Positions 1 through 6,834 of a stretch of 8,244 nucleotides of DNA are shown here, piece after piece; the stretch's first letter is position 1, and each line of letters opens with the position of its first letter. Source of the stretch: an uncultured Simplicispira sp. (GTDB lineage Bacteria > Pseudomonadota > Gammaproteobacteria > Burkholderiales > Burkholderiaceae_C); the NCBI GenBank assembly GCA_903882725.1, contig CAIRYF010000047.1:1-8244 (forward strand), written 5' to 3'. Under the pieces are notes generated by a model. It made no database searches and had not been told where the DNA came from. It saw nothing but the letters and a program-made list of their open reading frames with translations. The position numbers and the translations under genes are program-made.

Positions 1-928
1 GCACCTCAAAGCCCAGCGCGAAGTGGTACGCGGCAAGCCCGAGAACTTCAACCGCCCGGACTACAACTTCAGCCTGCGCACCAAAGAAGGCGACGAACGC
101 AGCAAAGGCGGCGAGCCTGACGGCACCGAGCAAGTCGTCATCACCACGCGCCAGCGCGGCGCGCCGCTGGATTTGATCGTGGCCGAGGCGGCCATCGTCG
201 CCAACAGCACCTGGGGCAACTGGATGGCCGAGCTGGGCGTGCCCGGCATCTACCGCAGCCAAGCATCTTTGGCACCGGGCGTCAAAGTGCGCATGGGCAC
301 CAAAGCGCTGGCGCACGCCGGCATTGGCGTCAAAAGCTACGCCTGGGCCACCTCGCCGCTGCGCCGCTACACCGACTTGGTCAACCAGTGGCAAATCATT
401 GCCTGCGCGCGCCACGGCAACACCGCCGCGCTGGCCGCGCCGTTCAAGCCCAAAGACGCTGACTTGTTCGCCATCATCAGCAACTTTGACACCACCTACC
501 GGGCCTACAGCGGCTACCAGCAGGGCATGGAGCGCTTTTGGACGCTGCAATATCTGGCGCAAAACGCCATCACCGAGCTGGACGTGACGGTCTTCAAAGA
601 AGACTACGGCGGCAGCTTTTTGGTGCGCGCCGACACGCTGCCGTTGGTGTTTCCGGTGCTGGGCGCGCAAAACCTGCCGCGCGGCGCGCGCCTGCGGGTG
701 CGCCTGAGTGACATCGACAACATCACGCTGGACCTGCACGGCACACTGCTAGAGCGCTTAGACGACCCCAAAGACGACAGCAACAGCAGCGAAGACGGCG
801 AAGAAGGGGAAGAGGGGGAAGACGGCGAAAGCGACGCTGCCAGCGCTGGCCCGATCGCCATTGCCGTGGACATGAGCGAAGCCAACGACACCGAGACCCC
901 TGCCAGCGCCGATAATCTTGCCCCGTGA
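1..928 (+). CDS. RNB-domain (RNase II/R family) 3'-5' exoribonuclease, C-terminal part
   Basis: Partial gene: the frame is open from base 2 with no start in view, so the N-terminal part, including the catalytic aspartate cluster of the RNB domain, lies outside the window. About 308 residues are visible. The end of the RNB domain shows the family motif TSPLRRYTDL (bases 350-379), whose arginine and tyrosine belong to the RNA-cleaving pocket, and a later GMERFW stretch (GAG at 530-532) that I align by inference with the conserved Glu of RNase II. A short S1-like beta segment follows (about 620-750). The protein ends in an acidic, Glu/Asp/Gly/Ser-rich tail (about 760-850). The family degrades RNA processively from the 3' end in the cytoplasm. 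The stop overlaps the next start by 4 bases (GTGA, 925-928). The GTG at 23 is only an internal codon. Family assignment is firm; whether it is RNase R, RNase II or the shorter Burkholderiales paralogue cannot be settled from this fragment. Confidence 0.9.
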   Translation, partial: HLKAQREVVRGKPENFNRPDYNFSLRTKEGDERSKGGEPDGTEQVVITTRQRGAPLDLIVAEAAIVANSTWGNWMAELGVPGIYRSQASLAPGVKVRMGTKALAHAGIGVKSYAWATSPLRRYTDLVNQWQIIACARHGNTAALAAPFKPKDADLFAIISNFDTTYRAYSGYQQGMERFWTLQYLAQNAITELDVTVFKEDYGGSFLVRADTLPLVFPVLGAQNLPRGARLRVRLSDIDNITLDLHGTLLERLDDPKDDSNSSEDGEEGEEGEDGESDAASAGPIAIAVDMSEANDTETPASADNLAP

Positions 929-1785
929 AACCTCCTGCCTTCTTCCAGTCACTGAGCACGCTGCAGCTGGCGCTGGGCGTGTCGCTGCTGCTGCACGCTG
1001 GCGTGCTGTCAGTGCGCTTTGTCGACCCAGAAGGCTTTGACCGCGTCTTTCAAGACACACCGCTGGAAGTTATTTTGGTCAACGCCAAATCGACCGAGCG
1101 CCCAGACAAAGCGCAGGCCATTGCCCAATTTGCGCTGGCCGGTGGCGGCGAAGCTGCGCAGGGACGCGCCACCAGCCCGCTGCCCTATTCGGCGCTGACG
1201 GCCGTTGGCAACGATTTTGAAAACGCACAGCGCCAAATGGACACGCTGCAAGAACAGCAAACCCAAATACTGGCCCAACTGCGCCAGCAACTGGCAGCAC
1301 TGCCTGCACCCGACCCACACCCAGCCAGCCAAAACACGGCCCGCAGTGCGCAAGAGGACAAGCGCCGCCAGCTGATCAAACTGCTGGCCGAAATTGAAAA
1401 GCGCATCTACGAAGAAAACGCCCGGCCCAAAAAGCGCTTCATCAGCCCAGCCACGCGCGAAGAGGTCTATGCCATTTATTACGACACGCTACGGCGCAAA
1501 GTCGAAGACAAAGGCACCGACAATTTTCCCGAGCAAGGTGGCAAAAAACTCTATGGCGAGCTGACGATGATCGTCACCGTCAACCACGACGGGCGCGTGC
1601 TGGAGACCGAAATCGTGCAAGGCTCGGGCAACCGCCTGCTGGACAACCGCGCCCAAGCCATCGCCCGCGCCGCTGGCCCGTTTGGCGCTTTCAACGCCGA
1701 GATGCGCCGCAATGCCGACCAAATTGCCGTGGTCTCGCGCTTCAAATTCACGCGCGATCAAACGCTAGAAACCAGCGTCCAATGA
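925..1785 (+). CDS. TonB-family energy transducer-like protein
   Basis: 286 residues. Residues about 13-31 form one membrane segment containing SLLLHAGVL, typical of the TonB N-terminal anchor in the inner membrane. The C-terminal part (about 178-277) fits a TonB C-terminal domain: GELTMIVTVNHDGRV, then EIVQGSGNRLLDNRA and a final SRFKFTRD strand. Such proteins pass proton-motive energy from ExbBD to outer-membrane receptors, or couple the envelope layers in other ways. The middle differs from classical TonB: there is no long Pro-Lys/Pro-Glu spacer, but Gln-, Glu- and Lys-rich stretches (about 97-125 and 143-163) likely to form helices or coiled coils. No exbB, exbD or receptor gene is nearby, so the partner is unknown. 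The GTG start overlaps the ribonuclease stop, no clear Shine-Dalgarno precedes it, and no other start would keep the membrane anchor, so translational coupling is likely. The stop overlaps the aroE start by ATGA. Confidence 0.85.
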   Translation: MKPPAFFQSLSTLQLALGVSLLLHAGVLSVRFVDPEGFDRVFQDTPLEVILVNAKSTERPDKAQAIAQFALAGGGEAAQGRATSPLPYSALTAVGNDFENAQRQMDTLQEQQTQILAQLRQQLAALPAPDPHPASQNTARSAQEDKRRQLIKLLAEIEKRIYEENARPKKRFISPATREEVYAIYYDTLRRKVEDKGTDNFPEQGGKKLYGELTMIVTVNHDGRVLETEIVQGSGNRLLDNRAQAIARAAGPFGAFNAEMRRNADQIAVVSRFKFTRDQTLETSVQ

Positions 1786-2666
1786 GCACCCCCCCGGATA
1801 TGGATATGTATTGCGTCATGGGCCACCCGGTCGAGCACAGCCGCTCGCCGTGGATACACGCGCGTTTTGCCCAACTGACCGGCCAAGCGCTGACCTACGA
1901 GCGCCGCTTGGTCGCACTGGACGGCTTTGCCGATGCGCTGCGCAGCTTTGCCGCTGCCGGCGGGCGCGGCTGCAACATCACCGTGCCGTTCAAGCTGCAA
2001 GCAGCGCAGTTGGCCACGCAGTGCAGCGAGCGCGTGCAGCTGGCGGGTGCCGCCAACACGCTAAGGTTTATCGACGGTGCTGTCTGGGCTGACAACACCG
2101 ACGGTTTGGGCTTGGTGGCCGACATCACCCGCAACGCCGGTTTTGAGCTGTCCGGGCATGATGTCTTGCTCATTGGCGCTGGCGGCGCGGCGGCGGGCGC
2201 GCTGGGGCCGCTGCTGGCCGCTGGAGCGCGCCGCATCGCCGTTGCCAACCGCACGCTGGCCCGAGCACAGGCGCTGGTGCAGGCACACAGCGCTATCGCT
2301 ATGCTACAAAAAACAGAGCTACTAGCGCTTACTACACAAGGGCTAGAGGCCAATTTGGCTATAAATCGTGTGTTTGATGGCTCCTTTGACATAGTTATCA
2401 ACGCCAGCGCCAGCAGCTTGGCCGGTGACGCCGTGCCGGTGCCAGCCAGCGTGCTGCACGCGGGCAGTTTGGCCTACGACATGATGTACGGCCCCGCAGC
2501 GCAAGGCTTTTTGGACTGGGCCACGGCCCACGGCGCGCAAGCGCGCGACGGCTTGGGAATGCTGGTCGAACAAGCCGCCGAAGCCTTTGCCCTGTGGCGC
2601 GGCGTGCGCCCACCCGGCGCGCCGGTGCTGGCCGAGTTGCGCGCGCTGATGGCCGCTGGCGGCTGA
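1782..2666 (+). CDS. aroE: Shikimate dehydrogenase (NADP+)
   Basis: Reduces 3-dehydroshikimate to shikimate with NADPH in the cytoplasmic chorismate/aromatic amino acid pathway. The 294 residues carry the family landmarks in order: GHPVEHSRSP (14-23; the two serines bind shikimate), GCNITVPFK (63-71; K71 is the expected catalytic lysine), N92 in AANTL, ADNTDG (103-108; D107 the catalytic-pair aspartate), the dinucleotide loop GAGGAAAG (132-139), the NADP-preference motif NRT (156-158), NASAS (207-211) and DGLGMLVEQAA (256-266). It is about 20 residues longer than the E. coli enzyme (about 272). Much of the excess lies at about 171-195, where the DNA becomes AT-richer and carries a hairpin repeat (listed separately). 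The reading frame stays open and all catalytic residues are intact, so the enzyme is probably functional. The start is the ATG in the ATGA overlap with the TonB-like gene; ATGs at codons 7 and 9 are possible alternatives. Confidence 0.97.
   Translation: MSTPPDMDMYCVMGHPVEHSRSPWIHARFAQLTGQALTYERRLVALDGFADALRSFAAAGGRGCNITVPFKLQAAQLATQCSERVQLAGAANTLRFIDGAVWADNTDGLGLVADITRNAGFELSGHDVLLIGAGGAAAGALGPLLAAGARRIAVANRTLARAQALVQAHSAIAMLQKTELLALTTQGLEANLAINRVFDGSFDIVINASASSLAGDAVPVPASVLHAGSLAYDMMYGPAAQGFLDWATAHGAQARDGLGMLVEQAAEAFALWRGVRPPGAPVLAELRALMAAGG
2291..2366. repeat. Short palindromic interspersed repeat embedded in frame in aroE
   Basis: A segment of about 75 bases with clearly lower GC than its surroundings (about 42% by hand count over 2295-2366). 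It holds an A-run (2308-2313), a hairpin with arms CTAGCGCTT (2322-2330) and AAGGGCTAG (2338-2346) that pair except for one central G-G mismatch around a 7-base loop, and then the palindrome GCCAATTTGGC (2349-2359). The order (A-run, AGCTRCTAGCGCTT, loop, inverted copy, AGAGGCCAATTTGGCT, A/T-rich end) matches, from memory, a short repeat scattered through Comamonadaceae genomes, usually between genes. Here it is translated as aroE codons about 171-195, using CTA and ATA codons that are rare in neighbouring genes. Exact borders are estimates, only one copy is present in the window, and family membership is unverified. Confidence 0.6.
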
Positions 2667-2701
2667 CGCAGCGCCAAAAAATACACCGCATTTTCTGTTT
2701 T

Positions 2702-3493
2702 ATGAAACCCCTGCTGCGCTGGCTGGCACTGGTGGCGCTGGCCCTGCTGGCGCTGCAACTGCTGTTTGTCGGCCGCATTGCCGCCATGGCGGTGCTCAAC
2801 CCCGAATCCACCGCTTTTCAGCGCTCGGAAGCTTGGGCGCAAATTGCCGGGCCCGACCGGCTGCGCTGGCACCAGCAGTGGGTGGCGTATGCCGACATCT
2901 CCGATCACCTCAAGCGCGCCGTCATCACCGCCGAGGATGACAGCTTTACCCAGCACGAGGGCATCGACTGGAACGCCATGGAAAAAGCCTGGGAACGCAA
3001 CGCCAAAGCGCAGGCACAAGCCCAGGCCCAAGCCGCCCGCCTGCAAGCCAAAGCGCCCAAAGCCGCCAGCACAGCCGATGCCGCCAAGCCTGCCCCACCC
3101 ACAACACCCACAGCACCCGCCGCCAAAGTGCGCGGCGGATCGACCATCACCCAGCAACTGGCCAAAAATTTGCTGCTGTCGAGCGAGCGCACACTGGTGC
3201 GCAAAGGCCAAGAATTGCTGCTAACGCTGCTGCTAGAAAAGCTGTTGAGCAAACAGCGCATTTTGGAGATTTACCTCAATAACGTCGAATGGGGCGAAGG
3301 CGTATTTGGTGCCGAAGCCGCCGCCCAGCACTACTTCAAAAAAAGCGCTGCCCACTTGGCCCCAACCGAAGCCGCGCGCCTGGCAGTCATGCTGCCAGCA
3401 CCCAAGCGCTTTGAAAAAATGCCCGCCTCGGCCTATCTGTCGGGCAGAACGCGGGTAATTGCCGGACGTATGCGCAACGCCCAACTGCCATGA
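2702..3493 (+). CDS. mtgA: Monofunctional biosynthetic peptidoglycan glycosyltransferase
   Basis: Polymerises lipid II into glycan strands at the outer face of the inner membrane (glycosyltransferase family 51). 263 residues from the ATG at 2702. Residues about 7-31 form the single N-terminal membrane anchor. The GT51 motifs follow in order: [15 protein letters not shown] (73-87; E78 the expected catalytic glutamate), [13 protein letters not shown] (88-100), [16 protein letters not shown] (144-159), [37 protein letters not shown] (with the second conserved Glu region, about 167-203) and the ending [15 protein letters not shown] (224-237). Odd point: residues 101-143 form an Ala/Gln then Ala/Pro/Thr-rich low-complexity insert where E. 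coli MtgA has only about seven residues. The start was chosen because it opens directly onto the membrane anchor; an in-frame GTG at 2594 would overlap aroE by over 70 bases. No good Shine-Dalgarno is visible in the AT-rich 35-base gap after aroE. The stop overlaps ruvC by ATGA. Confidence 0.95.
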   Translation: MKPLLRWLALVALALLALQLLFVGRIAAMAVLNPESTAFQRSEAWAQIAGPDRLRWHQQWVAYADISDHLKRAVITAEDDSFTQHEGIDWNAMEKAWERNAKAQAQAQAQAARLQAKAPKAASTADAAKPAPPTTPTAPAAKVRGGSTITQQLAKNLLLSSERTLVRKGQELLLTLLLEKLLSKQRILEIYLNNVEWGEGVFGAEAAAQHYFKKSAAHLAPTEAARLAVMLPAPKRFEKMPASAYLSGRTRVIAGRMRNAQLP

Positions 3494-4038
3494 GAATCTT
3501 GGGCATCGACCCCGGTCTGCAAACCACCGGCTTTGGCGTCATCGACGTACACGGCCAGCAGTTGAGCTACGTTGCCAGCGGCACCATTCGCACCACCGCG
3601 CTGGCGCTGGGCGACTTGCCCGGACGCCTGAAAATTTTGTTCGATGGCATTACCGAAGTGGTGGCGCGCTACGAGCCCGACCAATCGACGGTCGAAATCG
3701 TCTTTGTCAACGTCAACCCGCAGTCCACGCTGCTGCTGGGCCAAGCACGCGGCGCGGCGATTACTGCGCTGGTAGCGAGCAACCTGCCAGTGGCCGAATA
3801 CACCGCGCTGCAAATGAAAAAAGCCATCGTCGGCCAAGGCCGTGCCGCCAAAAGCCAAGTGCAAGAAATGGTGCGCCGCCTGCTGCAACTGCCCACCCTG
3901 CCCGGCAGCGACGCCGCCGATGCGCTGGGCATGGCCATTACCCACGCCCACGTCGGCGCTGCCATGGCGCGCCTAGCCGCAAGCGCCACGCTGCAACGAC
4001 GCCAGCACGCCATGTACAAAGGCGGGCGCAGCTATTGA
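3490..4038 (+). CDS. ruvC: Crossover junction endodeoxyribonuclease RuvC
   Basis: Holliday junction resolvase that acts with RuvAB branch migration in homologous recombination and repair; it works as a dimer in the cytoplasm. The 182 residues are close to the usual 170-180. The four acidic metal-binding residues are in place: D7 in [18 protein letters not shown]69 in STVEIVFVN, and D141 and D144 in [16 protein letters not shown]. The segments [15 protein letters not shown] and [15 protein letters not shown] are further RuvC hallmarks. The start ATG overlaps the mtgA stop (ATGA), suggesting coupled translation. ruvA and ruvB are not next to it: the downstream neighbour is a convergent gene on the other strand, whose stop is 10 bases from the ruvC stop. 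Confidence 0.97.
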   Translation: MRILGIDPGLQTTGFGVIDVHGQQLSYVASGTIRTTALALGDLPGRLKILFDGITEVVARYEPDQSTVEIVFVNVNPQSTLLLGQARGAAITALVASNLPVAEYTALQMKKAIVGQGRAAKSQVQEMVRRLLQLPTLPGSDAADALGMAITHAHVGAAMARLAASATLQRRQHAMYKGGRSY

Positions 4039-4048
4039 AGTCGCCCGG

Positions 4049-5983
4049 TCAGCGCCCAGTAGGCACATCAGTCATCCCATGCACCACGATGGCCAGCGCG
4101 CGGTGCTTGGCCTCGTGCTTGGCCATAGCGGCCAGGTTGGCTACGTCTTCGGCCTGCAACATTTGGCCTGCGGCAATACAGCTGGCCCCCACTGACACGG
4201 TCGTGCAGGGAAAAAAGCGCGAAACACCGTAGCGATCTTCTGCTTGGATGCCGCCTGCCGCTTGGGCATCAACATCAAACAACAGGCGCGCTTGCTGGGC
4301 AAATTCCTCAACAATGGCCTCGCAGCGCTGCAACCAATCGTGGCTCTGAAACAGCACCAAAAAATCATCGCCCCCGACATGGCCAACAAAATCGCGCTCG
4401 GCGTTGGCATGGGCTGTCACCACGCGCGCCAACAGGCGAATCATCTCGTCACCACGCCAGTAGCCATACTGGTCGTTGAACGGCTTGAAGTGGTTCAGGT
4501 CGGCGTAGCAGGCCACAAAACTGACCTGACTCTCCAGCAAACGCCCAATGTGCAGGCTGATGGGGATATTGCCCGGCAAAAAGGTCAAAGGGTTGGCATG
4601 GCGGGCCGCCTCAATACGCGCTTCAGTGACAGCGCGCACCAATTGATCGCCCGTGCCCAGGCCTCGGTAGCAGCCGTTGTCGGTAAAGATGAAACCATCG
4701 TTCAGATAGCGCTGGTCTTGCGAAGTCAGGATGCCCAGCAATTGCTCCACGTCGCAATCGCGCTCGATGATGCGCGGCTGCATATTGGCAAAGGGCAGGC
4801 AGGGCTTGCGGCCATGCACCTCGCGAAAGTACAGCGTGGCGTAGTGCGTCATGAATTGCTGACGATTGACCAGCGCGACTGGGCGCTCGCCCTCCACAAT
4901 GGCCAGCGCGTGCAAGCTTTCATGGCTTTGAAAGCAAGCGGCCACAGTGTCATTGGGCGTATCGGGCGTAAACGTCGGAGCCTGCAGCACTGGAACATGG
5001 CGCAAAACACCGGGGCGCGCCGTGTGGTGCGCCATTTGCGGCAAGACCGCTACCCGGCGGTCTTGCAAAACAGCAAGCGCCTCGGCAGGCAGCGCACTGA
5101 CCGGCTGCCTATCCGGATAACCCAGCAGCCAGCCTTGGCCATAGGTGATGTTCAAATCGCGCAGTGCGCGCAAATCGGCCGGCGTCTCTATACCTTCTGC
5201 CACCAAGGTGGTGCCAAACACTTGGGCAATGCTCTTGATGGCCTGCACCATTTGCAGGTTCTGCGGCTGCGCACTGATGTTGCGCACAAAGTATTTGTCG
5301 ATCTTGACGAAATCAGGTTTGACCTCAGACCACACCCGCAGGCTGGAGCGACCATCACCAAAGTCGTCCAGTGCCAGTCGCATCCCTGCACCGTGTACGC
5401 ACTGCACGGCTTGGCGCAGTGGGGCCATGTCGCCCACGCGCTCATGCTCTGTAATTTCCAGCACCACCATGCGCGGTTGCACGCCAAAAGTGCGCACGGT
5501 ATTGGCCAGTTCATCCGCGCCACACAAGGTCACAGCGTGAACCAACGCATCGGCACTGATGTTGATAAATACCCGCCCCGCTGCACGGGCAGCGCCCCAG
5601 TTTTGCAAGGCGATATAGACACATACCAGCTCAAAGTCTCGCAGCAAATTCTCTTGGCGTGCCATATCCAGTAGCACATCCGGCGTATACCAAGGCGAGC
5701 CTTTTAGCCCCCGGATAAGCGCCTCATGGGCATATACCGTGCCTTCGCGCAGATCGGCCAACGGCTGAAACACGCAGTGCAACTGCCCTGATCGCACCAA
5801 ATGGGCCAGCGGCCCTTGTCCCTGCTGCAACGCTGGCGACAACGCCGCCAGTACCCGCGCGAAAGGTGTGCGCACAAGAGGCTTTAAAAGCTTGGTTGGG
5901 GGTCTGGTGATAGTCATAGTCATCGCTAGCAGCGTAGCGGTGCTCGGTGACAACTTTGTTACACAGGCACGCCCAGCCCCCAT
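4049..5983 (-). CDS. EAL - (CBS-like) - GGDEF cyclic-di-GMP phosphodiesterase/diguanylate cyclase
   Basis: 644 residues, no membrane segment, so probably cytoplasmic. The EAL domain (about 65-300) has an apparently complete catalytic set: EALIRG (87-92), N141, E176 in EITEHE, DDFG (206-209), K227 in VKIDK, E263 in VAEGIET and Q283 before GYP, so it should hydrolyse cyclic-di-GMP. Residues about 325-450 look like a CBS-pair sensory region (SHESLHALAIVEGERPVALV ... NDGFIFTDNGCYRGLGTGDQL), by resemblance only. The GGDEF domain (about 485-635) has DLNHFKPFNDQYGYWRGDE (495-513) and GGDDF (537-541) in place of GGDEF; the conservative change may keep activity. The RxxD inhibitory site is absent (Ala at the Arg position). 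It follows the ABC transporter genes on the same strand by 47 bases. The start is uncertain: the ATG at 5983 gives the longest frame, but the ATG at 5923 (MTMTITRPP) is equally plausible because the first 20 residues match no domain and neither has a clear ribosome site. Confidence 0.93.
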   Translation of the reverse strand: MGAGRACVTKLSPSTATLLAMTMTITRPPTKLLKPLVRTPFARVLAALSPALQQGQGPLAHLVRSGQLHCVFQPLADLREGTVYAHEALIRGLKGSPWYTPDVLLDMARQENLLRDFELVCVYIALQNWGAARAAGRVFINISADALVHAVTLCGADELANTVRTFGVQPRMVVLEITEHERVGDMAPLRQAVQCVHGAGMRLALDDFGDGRSSLRVWSEVKPDFVKIDKYFVRNISAQPQNLQMVQAIKSIAQVFGTTLVAEGIETPADLRALRDLNITYGQGWLLGYPDRQPVSALPAEALAVLQDRRVAVLPQMAHHTARPGVLRHVPVLQAPTFTPDTPNDTVAACFQSHESLHALAIVEGERPVALVNRQQFMTHYATLYFREVHGRKPCLPFANMQPRIIERDCDVEQLLGILTSQDQRYLNDGFIFTDNGCYRGLGTGDQLVRAVTEARIEAARHANPLTFLPGNIPISLHIGRLLESQVSFVACYADLNHFKPFNDQYGYWRGDEMIRLLARVVTAHANAERDFVGHVGGDDFLVLFQSHDWLQRCEAIVEEFAQQARLLFDVDAQAAGGIQAEDRYGVSRFFPCTTVSVGASCIAAGQMLQAEDVANLAAMAKHEAKHRALAIVVHGMTDVPTGR

Positions 5984-6030
5984 TGGCGCAGACGCCCACT
6001 AGGCGCGTTGACGATTTTTGGCCCCACCGC

Positions 6031-6834
6031 TTACAGCATATGTTCCAAAAACGCCTTGGTGCGCGCGTGCTGTGGGCGTGCGAAGAAGTCGCGCGCGGGT
6101 TGGGCTTCAATCAGCTCGCCCTGATCCATAAACACCACTTTGCTAGCTACTTCGCGGGCAAAGCCCATTTCGTGCGTTACCACCAGCATCGTCATGTGCT
6201 CATCGGCCAGTTGGCGCATGGTGCGCAGCACTTCGCCCGTCAGCTCAGGGTCGAGCGCCGAGGTTGGCTCGTCAAACAGCATGATGTCTGGCTCCATCGC
6301 CAGCGCCCGGGCAATGGCGACGCGCTGTTTTTGTCCGCCCGACAAGCGCGCTGGGTAAGCGTCGGCTTTGTTGCTCAGGCCCACTTTGGCCAGCAGCTCC
6401 AGCGCTTTAGGGGTGATGTCAGCGGCGGACATACCTTTGACCACCATCGGCGCTTCGATGATGTTTTGCAGCACGCTCAGGTGCGGGAACAGGTTGAAGT
6501 GCTGAAACACCATGCCCATCTTGCGGCAGATGCGGCGCGCTTCGCGCTCGGGGGCGTAGCTGCACTGGCCTTGGGCGTTGGTGCTGACCAGCACTTCACC
6601 CTCAATCAGGATGCGGCCTTGGTCGATGGTTTCGAGGTGGTTCAAGCAGCGCAAAAAGGTACTTTTGCCCGAACCCGACGGGCCAATCACCGCCACCACT
6701 TCGCCCCGGCCCAGTTGCAGCGAGACGTTTTTGAGCACCTGCAAACTGCCAAAGCGCTTGTGCAAGCCTTGGGCGTCAATCATCGGCGCGGCGGCGGCAT
6801 CCTTCACCGCGCTCTCAAGCGTCGTGGCGGGCAT
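6031..6834 (-). CDS. Polar amino acid ABC transporter, ATP-binding protein
   Basis: ATPase subunit that powers amino acid uptake from the cytoplasmic side of the inner membrane. 267 residues with every nucleotide-binding motif: Walker [10 protein letters not shown] (51-59), Q-loop Q111 in [11 protein letters not shown], signature LSGGQ (164-168), Walker B IMLFDE (184-189), D-loop SALD (192-195) and H221 in VVTHEMGFA. The sequence, including RALAMEPD and PTSALDPEL, is of the HisP/GlnQ polar amino acid type. The region before the Q-loop (about 83-97) is somewhat extended, as in HisP. The ATG at 6834 is supported by a GGAG seven bases upstream on the minus strand, and the gene overlaps the permease 3' end by 20 bases, so the two are translated from one message. 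The substrate cannot be read from this subunit. Confidence 0.96.
   Translation of the reverse strand: MPATTLESAVKDAAAAPMIDAQGLHKRFGSLQVLKNVSLQLGRGEVVAVIGPSGSGKSTFLRCLNHLETIDQGRILIEGEVLVSTNAQGQCSYAPEREARRICRKMGMVFQHFNLFPHLSVLQNIIEAPMVVKGMSAADITPKALELLAKVGLSNKADAYPARLSGGQKQRVAIARALAMEPDIMLFDEPTSALDPELTGEVLRTMRQLADEHMTMLVVTHEMGFAREVASKVVFMDQGELIEAQPARDFFARPQHARTKAFLEHML

Noticed and set aside
744..760. CTGCTAGAGCGCTTA, recalling the core of the aroE repeat
   Set aside because: Only the short core matches, no flanking repeat features are present, and it encodes ordinary residues of the ribonuclease.
4021..4060. Possible bidirectional terminator between ruvC and the convergent gene
   Set aside because: GGGCGC (4024-4029) can pair with GCGCCC (4052-4057), but the loop is 22 bases and there is no T-run on either strand.
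3459..4232. Plus-strand open frame overlapping mtgA, ruvC and the end of the cyclic-di-GMP gene
   Set aside because: It runs in another frame through the real ruvC with its catalytic residues, and its translation is Arg/Pro/Ala-rich with no family features.
4244..5674. Long open frame of 476 codons on the plus strand opposite the cyclic-di-GMP gene
   Set aside because: It is a GC-rich antisense shadow; the minus strand encodes intact EAL and GGDEF motifs over the same bases, and the shadow protein shows no recognisable domain.
5985..5996. Small hairpin GGCG-CAGA-CGCC after the ABC operon
   Set aside because: The stem is only four base pairs and no U-tract follows in the direction of transcription, so it does not make a convincing terminator.
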